A DNA stretch of 64,000 nucleotides from Amycolatopsis jiangsuensis (GCF_014204865.1 NZ_JACHMG010000001.1:7981122-8045121), one strand, 5' to 3'. Shown: positions 41,918 through 50,327, numbered from the stretch's first letter. Numbers and translations are program-made. The notes: generated by a model from the sequence alone, not told the origin.

Positions 41918-41942
41918 CAAAGACAGGCGGATCGTCCGCGAG

Positions 41943-42044
41943 TGCGGCAAGGAAGTCGAGAGTATTTGCAAGTATCTAGGGCAACGGATTGACGGACCCG
42001 GCGCGGCTCAACAGCTGACACGCCAACCAGGTGCGCGCGCGTAA
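41943..42044 (+). pseudogene. DUF6221-like gene, 3' fragment
   Basis: The frame continues the split gene, VRECGKEVESICKYLGQR, and stops at 42042-42044. With the left fragment it reads AKRRIVRECG without a gap once the element and one target repeat are removed. The fragment itself lacks a start. Confidence 0.65.
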
Positions 42045-42068
42045 CCGGTCAAATGAGATGACCGGTTA
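42042..42068. promoter_or_regulatory. 27-bp dyad TAACCGGTC-N9-GACCGGTTA
   Basis: This is a perfect 9-bp inverted repeat upstream of the packaging genes. A related 27-bp dyad with the same outer arms lies before the capsid gene (46864-46890). It is a candidate operator. Confidence 0.5.
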
Positions 42069-42103
42069 TCCTGATAGCAACCGGTGACGAGTAGGGGGTG
42101 CAG

Positions 42104-42385
42104 GTGGACAGGCGCTACGGCACCACGACAGGCCAGGGCTACGGCACCCAGCACCAGGCACTGCGCCGGGCGTGGGCACCGAAGGTCGCAGCAGGCGCCG
42201 CGTCGTGTGCACGCTGCGGCCGCACCATCGAGACCGGCACGCCGTGGGATCTCGGCCACCGCGACGGCACCGGCAAGCGCGAGTACTCCGGCCCCGAGCA
42301 TCGGTCGTGTAACCGGCAGGCAGGTGCGCAGCTGCGCAACCTGCGCGCTCTCGACCCGGCACCCGCACCGATGACGGCGTGGTGA
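42104..42385 (+). CDS. HNH endonuclease next to terminase
   Basis: The 93-residue protein has CARCGR, WDLGHRDGTGKREYSGPEHR and CNRQAG, an HNH/zinc layout typical of the nuclease beside phage terminases that is needed for cos cleavage in HK97-like phages. GTG 42104 follows GTAGGGGG at good spacing; GTG 42098 is possible. Confidence 0.8.
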   Translation: MDRRYGTTTGQGYGTQHQALRRAWAPKVAAGAASCARCGRTIETGTPWDLGHRDGTGKREYSGPEHRSCNRQAGAQLRNLRALDPAPAPMTAW

Positions 42386-42445
42386 TCAGTGATGATCATG
42401 AGTGACGAGCAGATGATCACCGGCCGCCGTTTTTTTGGTGATCAT
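42383..42445. repeat. TGATCA cluster upstream of terS
   Basis: TGATCA occurs four times (42383, 42393, 42414, 42439). Two copies belong to an inverted repeat ATGATCACC/GGTGATCAT (42413-42421, 42437-42445) with a T7 run in the loop. The location suits a packaging site or an operator. Confidence 0.5.
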
Positions 42446-42507
42446 GGTCGCCGGGTGATCCACGTCCCTGTCAAAGTCTCTCTCCCCGCGGCTTCCGGGA
42501 CCGCGCG

Positions 42508-42834
42508 ATGAGCCCGGCCAAGCGCTTGCCGCTGCCGTCGGACGTGCTCGGCGCGACCCGCACGGCGCTGCGCGAGCTGGAGGTCGACGACGAGGACCGC
42601 GCCGCGGTCGCGCTCGCGATTCGGCTTGCGTCGGCGATCGACAACGAGGACAGGTCGGGGCACGTGCTGGCCGAGCTGGCGGGCAAGCTGCTCGCCGTTC
42701 TCGTCGAGCTCGGTGCGACGCCGGCCGCCCGCAAGGCCGTGCTGCCGAAGGGCGGTCCCGTCGAGCGCACCCCGCAGCAGCGGGCGAAGGATGAGCTGAA
42801 GGAACGCCGCGCGGCGAGGGCCGGTGCGCCATGA
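42508..42834 (+). CDS. Terminase small subunit-like protein
   Basis: The 108-residue helical protein (SDVLGATRTALRELEVDDED, AIRLASAIDN, ERTPQQRAKDELKERRAARA) sits directly before terL with a 4-nt overlap, the usual position of the DNA-recognition subunit. Assignment is mainly from context. Confidence 0.65.
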   Translation: MSPAKRLPLPSDVLGATRTALRELEVDDEDRAAVALAIRLASAIDNEDRSGHVLAELAGKLLAVLVELGATPAARKAVLPKGGPVERTPQQRAKDELKERRAARAGAP

Positions 42835-44363
42835 CGGCCGCCGTACTCGAACCGGAAGTCGTCTACGGCTCGACTACGCCTCGGCTCTGGACGCGTCCGC
42901 TCGTCGAGGGCCCGCCGGGGCCGTGCGGGTGTGGCTGCGCGCTGACGCCGGAGACGAGCTACGGGTTTGACGTCGAGGAATTCGCGCGGGACACGCTGCG
43001 CCGGCCGCTGGATCCGTGGCAGCGGTGGGCTGCGATCCACGGCGGGGAGCTGCTGCCCGACGGGCGCCCGCGGTTCCGGATCCTGCTGCTGCTGATCGCG
43101 CGGCAGAACGGCAAGACCGAGCTGCTCGTGATCCTGACGCTGTTCTGGATGTTCATCGAGTGTCGACGGCTGGTGCTCGGGACGTCGACGAACCTCACGT
43201 ACGCAGTGGAGTCGTGGAACAAGGCGGTAGACCTCGTCGAGGCGTCCGAGGCGCTGGCCGAGGACATTCCGCCCAACGGTGTCCGGCGTACGAACGGCGA
43301 GAACGAGCTGCGGACGATCTACAAGGCCCGCTACCGGGTCGCCGCGAGCAATCGGAAGGGCGGCCGGTCGCTCACGATCGACCGCCTGATCGCCGACGAG
43401 CTGCGTGAGCACCACGACTTCACCGCCTGGAGCGCGGCCGTGCCCGCGATGAACGCCGTGTGGGACGCGCAGGCGTGGGCGATCTCGAACCAGGGGGACG
43501 ACCTGTCGGTGGTGCTCGACTCGCTGCGCAAGGCCGCGCTGTCGTTCATCGAGACGGGCGAGGGTGACGAGCGGCTCGGGCTGCTGGAGTGGTCTGCTCC
43601 GGATGGCTCGAAAGCCGCGGACGTGCGCGCGATCCAGGCTGCCAACCCGAACCTTGGCTATCGGCTGTCTCTGTCCAGCATCCTCGGTGAGGCGCGGCGC
43701 GCGCAGGCCGCCGGCGGGGAAGAGCTGGCGCACTACCTCACCGAGATCTTGTGCATGCGCGTGCCGATGCTGGACCCGGCGATCAACGCGGACCGGTGGG
43801 CGGCATGCCTGGATCGAGGAGACCTGTCGGACGTGCGCGGCCGGGTGGCGTTGTGCTTCGACGTGTCGCTCGATGGCCGGCACGCCACGCTCGCCGCGGC
43901 CGCGGTGCTGCCAGACGGACGGGTGCGGGTCGAGGTCGTGGCGGCGTGGGACGACATGGCGGTGATGCGGCGTGAGATGCGCGGCTGGGTGCGGCGCGTC
44001 GGGCCGCGCCGGATCGGCTGGTTCCCCTCGGGACCGGCGGCCGCCTACGCCGCGGTGCTGACTGACAACGACCAGGCCGACTGGCCACCCGAGGGGGTCG
44101 AGGTCGAGGGCATCCGCGCCGAAGTGCCGGCGGTGTGCATGGGGCTGGCAGAGCTGGTCGACGCGCAGCAGGTCGCGCACTCGGATGACCCGTTGCTGAA
44201 CGCGCAGGTACCGGCGACGGAGAAGCTTCGGCAGGGCGACGCGTGGCGGTTCACCCGCCGCGGCGCCGGCCACTGCGACGCCACCTACGCCACTGCGGGG
44301 GCTGCGCACCTCGCGCGCACTCTGCCTGACGACAAGCCCGCGCCGTGGTTCGGCGTGGTGTGA
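42831..44363 (+). CDS. terL: Terminase large subunit
   Basis: TerL cuts and pumps phage DNA into the prohead. The 510-residue product has the ATPase Walker A IARQNGKTELLV (near 90), the Walker B-like RLIADELREHHD (near 185) and a C-terminal nuclease domain with VALCFDVSLDGRHAT (near 340). It overlaps terS by 4 nt. Confidence 0.93.
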   Translation: MTAAVLEPEVVYGSTTPRLWTRPLVEGPPGPCGCGCALTPETSYGFDVEEFARDTLRRPLDPWQRWAAIHGGELLPDGRPRFRILLLLIARQNGKTELLVILTLFWMFIECRRLVLGTSTNLTYAVESWNKAVDLVEASEALAEDIPPNGVRRTNGENELRTIYKARYRVAASNRKGGRSLTIDRLIADELREHHDFTAWSAAVPAMNAVWDAQAWAISNQGDDLSVVLDSLRKAALSFIETGEGDERLGLLEWSAPDGSKAADVRAIQAANPNLGYRLSLSSILGEARRAQAAGGEELAHYLTEILCMRVPMLDPAINADRWAACLDRGDLSDVRGRVALCFDVSLDGRHATLAAAAVLPDGRVRVEVVAAWDDMAVMRREMRGWVRRVGPRRIGWFPSGPAAAYAAVLTDNDQADWPPEGVEVEGIRAEVPAVCMGLAELVDAQQVAHSDDPLLNAQVPATEKLRQGDAWRFTRRGAGHCDATYATAGAAHLARTLPDDKPAPWFGVV

Positions 44364-44374
44364 GGAGATCCGTG

Positions 44375-44536
44375 ATGACGATCAAGCGCGCGTGGCCGGT
44401 GGCGCTGCAGTGCGGGGGCGGCGCGATCGCCGCGGCCGGTCTATACGGGCTGGTTGGTCTGCTGTGGACAGCCGTGGTGGTGGGCGTGGCGTTGCTCGCC
44501 CTGGGCACGGTGGCCGAGGCGAAGGGCGGCGCGTGA
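44375..44536 (+). CDS. Small membrane protein
   Basis: A 53-residue product (MTIKRAWPVALQCGGGAIAA) is almost wholly hydrophobic, with two short helices. GAGGAG precedes ATG 44375. It lies between terL and portal; similar mini-membrane proteins are common there. Function unknown. Confidence 0.55.
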   Translation: MTIKRAWPVALQCGGGAIAAAGLYGLVGLLWTAVVVGVALLALGTVAEAKGGA

Positions 44537-45786
44537 TGGGACTCGGGAGGTTGTTCACCCGCACGTCGGGAAGCGGTACGCGGCATGCGCGGATGCTCGT
44601 GTCGGACGGGATCCGGATCGGCCCGGCCGCGGGCATCGCGGGTGATACGTGGTGGGGCCACGGCGGGTTCCTGCGTGCCCTGGGCATCCCGGGGGTGGAT
44701 CGCGCGGTGCGGCTGATCTCGTCGGTGGTGGGTGGTTTGCCGTGGGACGCCTACACCGACGGCGCCGCCGACTTCGCACAGAAGGTCGCGCCGCGGCCGA
44801 TCCTGCTGGAGCAGCCGAACCCGGAAGAGGTGCGGATGGCGTCGTTCTCGAACTGGACGGCGGACTACCTGTTGCACGGCAACGCGGTCGGGGTGATCGC
44901 CGAGCGCGACGGGGCCGGCGTGCCGACCGCAATCGTGCCGGTGCCGGCGCGCATGGTCGGGATCCGGCGCGCCGACGGCCAGACCTATTCGGTGTTGCCG
45001 ACGGGCGCGATTGAGTACAGCATCGGTGGGCGGGTCTTCTCCGCGCACGACGTGCTGCACGTGAAAGGGCTCGCCGAGCCGGGTGCGCTGCGTGGGCTCG
45101 GCGTTCTGGAGGCGCACTTGCATGGTGACGGCGCGCTGGGCCTGGCCGAGGAGCTGGCGCGCCAAGCCCGCAACATCTCCCAGGACGGCGTGCCGACCGG
45201 TGTGCTCAAGGCCACCAGTCCGGACGTGACGCCGGACCAGCTGCGCGAGGCGAAAGCGCTGTGGCTGGAGACGCAACGCGATCGGACGATCGCCGCGCTC
45301 GCACCGAGTACGGACTTCGAACCGCTGGCGTGGGATCCGGAGAAGCTGCAGCTGATCGAGGCGCGGAAGCTGTCGCTGCTGGAAGTCGCGAACGTCTTCG
45401 GGCTGCCGCCGCGGTACCTCGGTGCGTCCTCAGGTGACAGCATGACCTACTCCAACGGCGAAACCGAAGCCATCGACCTGATGAAGTTCAGCGTCGGTGA
45501 GCACGTCGCCCGGTTCGAGCAGACATTGACGCTGCTGTTCCCGCCGGGCACGTGGGTCACGGCGAAACTGGACGCGATCCTGCGCGCAGACACCGCAGCG
45601 CGCTACACCGCGCATGAGACCGGCATCCGGGCCGGCTTCCTGCTCAAGTCCGAGGCGCGTGCGCTGGAGAACCTGCCGCCGGTGGACGGGATCGACGACG
45701 AGCCGGCACAGCAGCAGTCGCCGCCGCACGCCACTGTCTTACCGCTCCCTACCGGGAGCCAGAGCCCGCAGGAGGAAGCCTCGTGA
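44536..45786 (+). CDS. HK97-type portal protein
   Basis: The portal dodecamer forms the DNA entry vertex. The 416-residue product has portal family features (VDRAVRLISSVVGGLPWDAY, NWTADYLLHGNAVGVI, DVLHVKGLAEPGALRGLGVL, VFGLPPRYLGASSGDSMTYS). ATG 44536 or GTG 44533 overlaps the preceding stop. Confidence 0.92.
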   Translation: MGLGRLFTRTSGSGTRHARMLVSDGIRIGPAAGIAGDTWWGHGGFLRALGIPGVDRAVRLISSVVGGLPWDAYTDGAADFAQKVAPRPILLEQPNPEEVRMASFSNWTADYLLHGNAVGVIAERDGAGVPTAIVPVPARMVGIRRADGQTYSVLPTGAIEYSIGGRVFSAHDVLHVKGLAEPGALRGLGVLEAHLHGDGALGLAEELARQARNISQDGVPTGVLKATSPDVTPDQLREAKALWLETQRDRTIAALAPSTDFEPLAWDPEKLQLIEARKLSLLEVANVFGLPPRYLGASSGDSMTYSNGETEAIDLMKFSVGEHVARFEQTLTLLFPPGTWVTAKLDAILRADTAARYTAHETGIRAGFLLKSEARALENLPPVDGIDDEPAQQQSPPHATVLPLPTGSQSPQEEAS

Positions 45787-46052
45787 CCGGAAAAGCACGA
45801 ACCACCACCCGCAAGGCGAAGGCGACGCCGGCGCCGAAGCCCACCGAGCCGACTCCGCCGGCGAGCGCCACCGCGGCCGAACCGGCCGCGCCGGCCGCGC
45901 GGACACCGGACCCGCGGCGCGAGGTCGTGACAGTCGGCGAGTGCATGGTGCCGGGGTGCCCGGTGCTGGAGTTCGAGCCCGGCCGCGGGCTGTGCATGGA
46001 CCACTTCACCACCCGACTCGACTTGAGGGAGGTCGCTCGCCATGACCGGTGA
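45783..46052 (+). CDS. Small Ala/Pro-rich protein with Cys motif
   Basis: The 89-residue protein has a basic, Ala/Pro-rich first half and a C-terminal CMVPGCPVLEFEPGRGLCMD (possible zinc site). It overlaps portal by 4 nt and the protease start by 11 nt. Function unknown. Confidence 0.55.
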   Translation: MTGKARTTTRKAKATPAPKPTEPTPPASATAAEPAAPAARTPDPRREVVTVGECMVPGCPVLEFEPGRGLCMDHFTTRLDLREVARHDR

Positions 46053-46866
46053 CGTGCTGACCCGGCAGTGGATGCCGGAGCTGGAGGTGCGCTCGGCCGC
46101 GCAGGGCGGTGACGGTCGCACCGTTTGCGGGATCGCCGTCCCGTACGGACGTCCACAGCAGATCGACTCGCGGCTGACCGAGCAGTTCGCGCGGGGCGCG
46201 TTCAACGCGCAGCTGCGCGCCGCGCACCGCATCCCCTTCACCCGCAACCATCTGCCGCACGGCGGGACGCTGATCGGCGTCGCTACCGAGCTGCGCGACG
46301 ATGCCGCCGGGCTCTACGGCGAGTGGCGCGTGTCCAAGACCCCGGCGGGGGACGAGACGCTGGAGCTGATCAAGGACGGTGCGCTCTCCGAGCTGTCGAT
46401 CGGGTTCCGTGAGGGGCAGAACCGGGCGCTGCCCGGCGGGGTGACCGAGCGGGCGAGTGCGACCCTGACCGAGGTGGCCATCGTCATGGCCGGCGCCTAC
46501 GGCGACGCTGCGACCGTGGCCGCGGTCCGCGCCGAGTCCGCCGTGGACCGGCGCGCCGAGTTCGACCGGATCCTCGCCGCGTTGCCGGTCCTGTCGGCCG
46601 AGGCGGACGCGTTCACCCGTGCGGCGGCGCGCGGCCAGTCGAACCTGAAGTACGGGCCGGGTTCTCCGCTGTGGAAGTACTGGACCGGTCCGGAGGGGTT
46701 CGCGCGGTTCGGTAGCAGCGCGACGCCGTGGGAGACGCTGCGTGACGCGCTGCTGAAGGAGGGCGTGCCGCCCACGATGGCCGATGGCCTGGCCACGAAC
46801 ATCATGCAGGCCACCCCGGCCGGGCGTGCGTTGTTCAAAGCGCACCACGCCGGAGCGCGCGGGTAA
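46042..46866 (+). CDS. HK97-family prohead protease
   Basis: This serine protease matures the prohead. The 274-residue product has the family core: IAVPYGRPQQID, FTRNHLPHGGTLIGV with the catalytic His and ALSELSIGFREG with the catalytic Ser, plus a C-terminal extension after residue 150. It lies between portal and capsid. Confidence 0.9.
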   Translation: MTGDVLTRQWMPELEVRSAAQGGDGRTVCGIAVPYGRPQQIDSRLTEQFARGAFNAQLRAAHRIPFTRNHLPHGGTLIGVATELRDDAAGLYGEWRVSKTPAGDETLELIKDGALSELSIGFREGQNRALPGGVTERASATLTEVAIVMAGAYGDAATVAAVRAESAVDRRAEFDRILAALPVLSAEADAFTRAAARGQSNLKYGPGSPLWKYWTGPEGFARFGSSATPWETLRDALLKEGVPPTMADGLATNIMQATPAGRALFKAHHAGARG

Positions 46867-46890
46867 CCGGTGTAGTCGGGTAGTCGGTTA
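46864..46890. promoter_or_regulatory. 27-bp dyad TAACCG...CGGTTA before the capsid gene
   Basis: The outer arms TAACCG (46864-46869) and CGGTTA (46885-46890) have the same spacing as the dyad at 42042-42068. Both overlap a stop codon. The 132-bp gap to the capsid start is the largest in the head operon and could hold a promoter. Confidence 0.45.
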
Positions 46891-46998
46891 CACTTCGATC
46901 AGACGCGGACGCCGACACCTCAGCCCCTCACTGAAGCTGACACCCCGGCCTCTCGGGCGGACGACCCCCATTCGTTCGATACCCGGGAGGCCGGCGTC

Positions 46999-48339
46999 AT
47001 GCCGAACCCGTACCTGGTGCGGCTGCGCGAGCAGCACGACCAGCTTCACGCGTCCATCGAGGGTGTGCAGACCCGCGCCGCCGAAGGCAACCGCGAACTG
47101 TCCGAAGAGGAACTGCGGTCGGTCACCGAGCAGGCCACGCAGATGGACACCCTTACCCAGCAGATCGAGCAGCTGGTCACCATCGAGACCCGCAGCCGCC
47201 GCGCCGGCGAGCTCGCGGCCTCGCTCGGCGAAGACCCGGGCACCGAAGGCAACGGCGGCGAGCCGCAGAACCTCGGCGGCGAGCCGCAGCAGAACCGGTC
47301 CCGCGCCACGACCCGCGACCGCGACCCCGGCCACTACCGCTCCGCCCACGACGGCGGCCACCGGTCGTTCTTCGCGGATCACTACCGGGCACGGATGCAG
47401 GGCGACCGTGAGGCACAGCAGCGCCTCGACGAGCACATGCGCGCCGTCACCCAGACCCCCGGCGGCGACGGCATCGTGCCGCCCCGCTGGCTCGTCGACG
47501 AGTACGACCCGCTGGCCCGCCAGGCGCGCGCCGTCGCGAACGTCGTCCGCCAGATCCCGCTCGGCCGCGACCCGCGCCCGCTGACCCTGCCGAAGCAGAC
47601 CGCCGGCACCGACCCGAACATCGTCAACCAGTCCGCGGAGGGCGCCAACACCGCCGCGTGGGGCACCGACCGGTTCGCGACCGACACCGACACCCTGACC
47701 CCGGTCACCAAGGCCGCCTACCAGGACGTGTCCCGCCAGCTGCTGGACAGCTCCAGCCCGGCTGTGGACTCGCTGATCTTCGGCGACCTGCACGCCGCGT
47801 GGGATGCCGTCGTGGAAAGCCTGGTCTGCGCCGCGATTCTCGCGGGCGGCACCGCGACCGGTGCCACGTTCGCCACCGAGGCCGCGTTCTCCACTGACGC
47901 CGACGCGATCGATGCTGTCATCGACGCACAGACCGAGGTCGCCGGTGACCAGCGGGGCCCGGCCGACCTCGCGGTGATGAACTTCCGCCGGTTCGGCGCC
48001 TACCGCAAGCTCAAGGACTCGACCAACCGGCCGCTGATGCCGGTGACCCGCTACGGCCCGGCCAACGCCAGCGGCGCCCTGGGCAACCAGCTCGTCGGCG
48101 ACATCGAGGGCGTCGACGTGATCGCCTCGGCCGGCGTGCCGACCGCCTACGCGGAAAAGTACGCCGTGCTGCGCCGGCAGGCGGTCATGCTCGCCGAGTC
48201 CGACGTGCTCGACTTCAGCTACGAGCAGGTCGTGGGTCCCTCGGCGGTCCGGATGGGGATCTGGGGCTACGTCGGCGCGCTGGTGCGCAACCCGAACAGC
48301 GTCGCCGTCCTCACCGTCACTGCTGCGACGGCGGGCTGA
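46999..48339 (+). CDS. HK97-fold major capsid protein
   Basis: The 446-residue product begins with a charged coiled-coil (scaffold-like delta domain, to about residue 110; EGVQTRAAEGNRELSEEELR). The HK97 fold follows (GGDGIVPPRWLVDEYDPLAR, TPVTKAAYQDVSRQLLDSS, LMPVTRYGPANASGALGNQL). The N-terminal part is probably removed by the upstream protease. GGGAGG precedes the ATG. Confidence 0.93.
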   Translation: MPNPYLVRLREQHDQLHASIEGVQTRAAEGNRELSEEELRSVTEQATQMDTLTQQIEQLVTIETRSRRAGELAASLGEDPGTEGNGGEPQNLGGEPQQNRSRATTRDRDPGHYRSAHDGGHRSFFADHYRARMQGDREAQQRLDEHMRAVTQTPGGDGIVPPRWLVDEYDPLARQARAVANVVRQIPLGRDPRPLTLPKQTAGTDPNIVNQSAEGANTAAWGTDRFATDTDTLTPVTKAAYQDVSRQLLDSSSPAVDSLIFGDLHAAWDAVVESLVCAAILAGGTATGATFATEAAFSTDADAIDAVIDAQTEVAGDQRGPADLAVMNFRRFGAYRKLKDSTNRPLMPVTRYGPANASGALGNQLVGDIEGVDVIASAGVPTAYAEKYAVLRRQAVMLAESDVLDFSYEQVVGPSAVRMGIWGYVGALVRNPNSVAVLTVTAATAG

Positions 48340-48341
48340 TC

Positions 48342-48683
48342 ATGGCCACCTGGCCACCGCAGCTGACGGACCTGAAAGAGGACGCGACGATCCCGGGAAC
48401 GGGTGACGACGCCGTTCTTCAGTCCGTGCTTGACGCTGCGGTGGCCATGGTCCAGCGGGTGCGATCCGATCTCGACTTCGGCCCGCACCCGCTGGGCACG
48501 CCGCCGTCGGATGACGTGTGGCTGGGCACGATCCGGTTGGCCGCGCGGTGGTTCGCCCGCCGTCGGTCCCCGGAAGCACTGGTGGACATGGCCGAACTCG
48601 GTGCCGCGCGGATTCCCGCGTTCGACCCAGACATCGAGCGGCTACTCGGGATCGGCCGTTTCCGAGGACCGGTGTTCGCATGA
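48342..48683 (+). CDS. Head-tail connector (gp6-like)
   Basis: The 113-residue helical protein (WPPQLTDLKEDATIPGTGDD, AARWFARRRSPEALVDM) matches the size and place of HK97 gp6 connectors. It starts 2 nt after the capsid stop. Confidence 0.7.
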   Translation: MATWPPQLTDLKEDATIPGTGDDAVLQSVLDAAVAMVQRVRSDLDFGPHPLGTPPSDDVWLGTIRLAARWFARRRSPEALVDMAELGAARIPAFDPDIERLLGIGRFRGPVFA

Positions 48684-49045
48684 GCAGCATCACCGACGCG
48701 GTCGCCGCACTGCACACCGTGCTGGACTCCGTGGCCGAGCTGGACAAGCGGGTCTACGAGGACCCGGGGCAGTCGGTGACCGGTGTCGGTGCCGTCATCA
48801 CCCCGCCGACTGTGTCGTGGGGCGGTTTCGGTGGGCCGGAGCCGAGCGAGGCGACGTTCGTGGTGCACCTGGTGGTGCCGTTCGACCAGTACGCCACCGC
48901 GCGGCTCTACCAGCTCGTCGAGCCGGTGGTGGCGGCGATCGAGGGCGACCCGCTGTTCGCGGTGTCGTCGGCATCCCCGGGCCTGTTGCAGCAGGGCGGG
49001 ACACAGCTTCCCACGTACGCCATCACGGTGGACGTGGGTTTGTAG
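48680..49045 (+). CDS. Tail completion/terminator-like protein
   Basis: The 121-residue protein (VAALHTVLDSVAELDKRVYE, VVHLVVPFDQYATARLYQL) has the alternating beta pattern of tail terminator proteins. It overlaps the connector by 4 nt and precedes the tail genes. Assignment rests on position and shape. Confidence 0.6.
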   Translation: MSSITDAVAALHTVLDSVAELDKRVYEDPGQSVTGVGAVITPPTVSWGGFGGPEPSEATFVVHLVVPFDQYATARLYQLVEPVVAAIEGDPLFAVSSASPGLLQQGGTQLPTYAITVDVGL

Positions 49046-49057
49046 GAGGAGGAAACC

Positions 49058-49468
49058 ATGGCGCTCACCGTGCGGCGTCTCAAGGTCATCACGCTGACCA
49101 TCGGCGGGGTGTCCGTGGAATGCCAGCTCGCCAGCTGGACCCTGGACCCGGGTGTGCAGGACGGCGACCGGATCTACACCTATTGCCCGGACGGTACGGC
49201 GGTGGAGGAAACCGATTCCGAGCCGACGCTGGCACTCACCGCCTACAGCAAGTGGGTTGTCGGTGGGTTCGAGGATTTCCTGTGGACGAACCGGGGCACT
49301 GTGGCCGAGTTCGAGCTGAACCACCACCCGGACATTGAGGGTGAGCACGTCCGCTGGACCGGGACGCTCATGGTGCAGCCGGCGCCTGTCGGTGGGGACC
49401 GAGGCGACAGCGAACAGACCGAGATCACATTCCAGGTGATCGGCGATCCCGAGTACTCGCGGCCGTAA
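49058..49468 (+). CDS. Major tail protein-like
   Basis: This 136-residue beta-rich protein (GVSVECQLASWTLDPGVQDG, VEETDSEPTLALTAYSKWVV, WTGTLMVQPAPVG) fits the fold and gene position of siphovirus tail-tube proteins. GGAGGAGG lies 6 nt before the ATG, a strong site fitting high expression. Confidence 0.65.
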   Translation: MALTVRRLKVITLTIGGVSVECQLASWTLDPGVQDGDRIYTYCPDGTAVEETDSEPTLALTAYSKWVVGGFEDFLWTNRGTVAEFELNHHPDIEGEHVRWTGTLMVQPAPVGGDRGDSEQTEITFQVIGDPEYSRP

Positions 49469-49482
49469 GGGAGAACGCAGCC

Positions 49483-49836
49483 ATGGCACGCCAGAGCGTT
49501 ACGACGCAGCTGATCACGCACGCGGGCACCGCGCCCACGGCCGCATCGCCGAACGCGGACGGGGACATTGTGGACACGGGCGGCACGGTGTTCCTGCTGG
49601 TCTCGAACAACGGCGCCTCGGCCGCCTCGGTCACCGTCCAGACGCGGGCCACCTACGACGGGCTTGCGGTGGAGGACCTGACCGTGGCGCTTCCGGCCGG
49701 TGCCACCAAGGCCATCGGCCCACTGTCCACCGCCACGTTCGGTTTCTCGGCCGGGGACACGAACGCCAAGCGCGCGTTCGTGGACTACACGGGCACCCCT
49801 GCCGATCTCGCCCGTTCCGTGCTCGCCTTCACGTAG
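49483..49836 (+). CDS. Phage structural protein, unknown
   Basis: The 117-residue beta-rich product (IVDTGGTVFLLVSNNGASAA) resembles small head or tail decoration proteins. It lies between the tail-tube and chaperone genes. No specific role is seen. Confidence 0.5.
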   Translation: MARQSVTTQLITHAGTAPTAASPNADGDIVDTGGTVFLLVSNNGASAASVTVQTRATYDGLAVEDLTVALPAGATKAIGPLSTATFGFSAGDTNAKRAFVDYTGTPADLARSVLAFT

Positions 49837-49846
49837 GAGACCCACC

Positions 49847-50122
49847 ATGCTCACGCTGAAAATCACCGGGGACAACGGGTTTGACGACGAGGTGACCGCC
49901 AAGCCTCGGCACGTGCTGCTGTTCGAGCGCGTGAGCGGTATCCCGTTCTCCCAGCTGGAGGACGGGATTTCGATGGCGAACCTGTACCAGCTCGGCCACC
50001 TGGTCATGAAGATGACCCACCCGGACGTGACGCCGATGAAGCTGTCCGAGTTCGAGGAGACGTTCGACGTGCTTCCGGTGGGCGGTGAGCAGGAGCCGGA
50101 CCCTGGCCACGCGGGAGCCTGA
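49847..50122 (+). CDS. Tail assembly chaperone, G frame
   Basis: The 91-residue acidic protein (MLTLKITGDNGFDDEVTAKP) lies just before the tape-measure region. It has the size and place of lambda gpG-type chaperones. The next frame continues after a -1 shift to give the longer GT form. Confidence 0.7.
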   Translation: MLTLKITGDNGFDDEVTAKPRHVLLFERVSGIPFSQLEDGISMANLYQLGHLVMKMTHPDVTPMKLSEFEETFDVLPVGGEQEPDPGHAGA

Positions 50123-50307
50123 ACCGGTCCGTCATCGAACTGGCGCTGGCGACCGGGATCGCGCCCCGCGACATTGCAGAGCTTGACCACCGATCACTGA
50201 ACACCATGGCCCACCTGGTGGACCAGGCCAACAAAAAGGTCAGAGGAAAACCCTCGGGGACAGGGGAAGTCCCGAGCCGCTACGGCTCCGCCCAACTGTC
50301 GGGATGA
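50089..50307 (+). CDS. Tail assembly chaperone, T frame (-1 frameshift product)
   Basis: The -1 frame is open from 50089 to 50307 and has no own ribosome-binding site. It encodes SLNRSVIELALATGIAPRDI and DHRSLNTMAHLVDQANKKV, the expected second half of a tail chaperone. A TGA in this frame at 50086-50088 limits slippage to 50089-50122. No perfect X-XXY-YYZ heptamer is present; GCGGGA just before the stop is one option. Confidence 0.6.
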   Translation, partial: AGAGPWPRGSLNRSVIELALATGIAPRDIAELDHRSLNTMAHLVDQANKKVRGKPSGTGEVPSRYGSAQLSG

Positions 50308-50327
50308 GCGCGAGGGAGGTGCGCCCG

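Larger units (their letters stand above)
38163..41935 (+). mobile_element. IS21-family insertion sequence with passenger gene
   Basis: The element starts TG and ends CA and is flanked by the 7-bp direct repeat GGCGGAT (38156-38162, 41936-41942). It carries istA, istB and a PAS-ANTAR gene. At 3773 bp it is longer than ordinary IS21 elements (about 2-2.5 kb) because of the passenger and its downstream region. Removing it with one GGCGGAT copy rejoins AAACGGCGGAT to CGTCCGCGAG and restores a phage reading frame. Confidence 0.9.
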
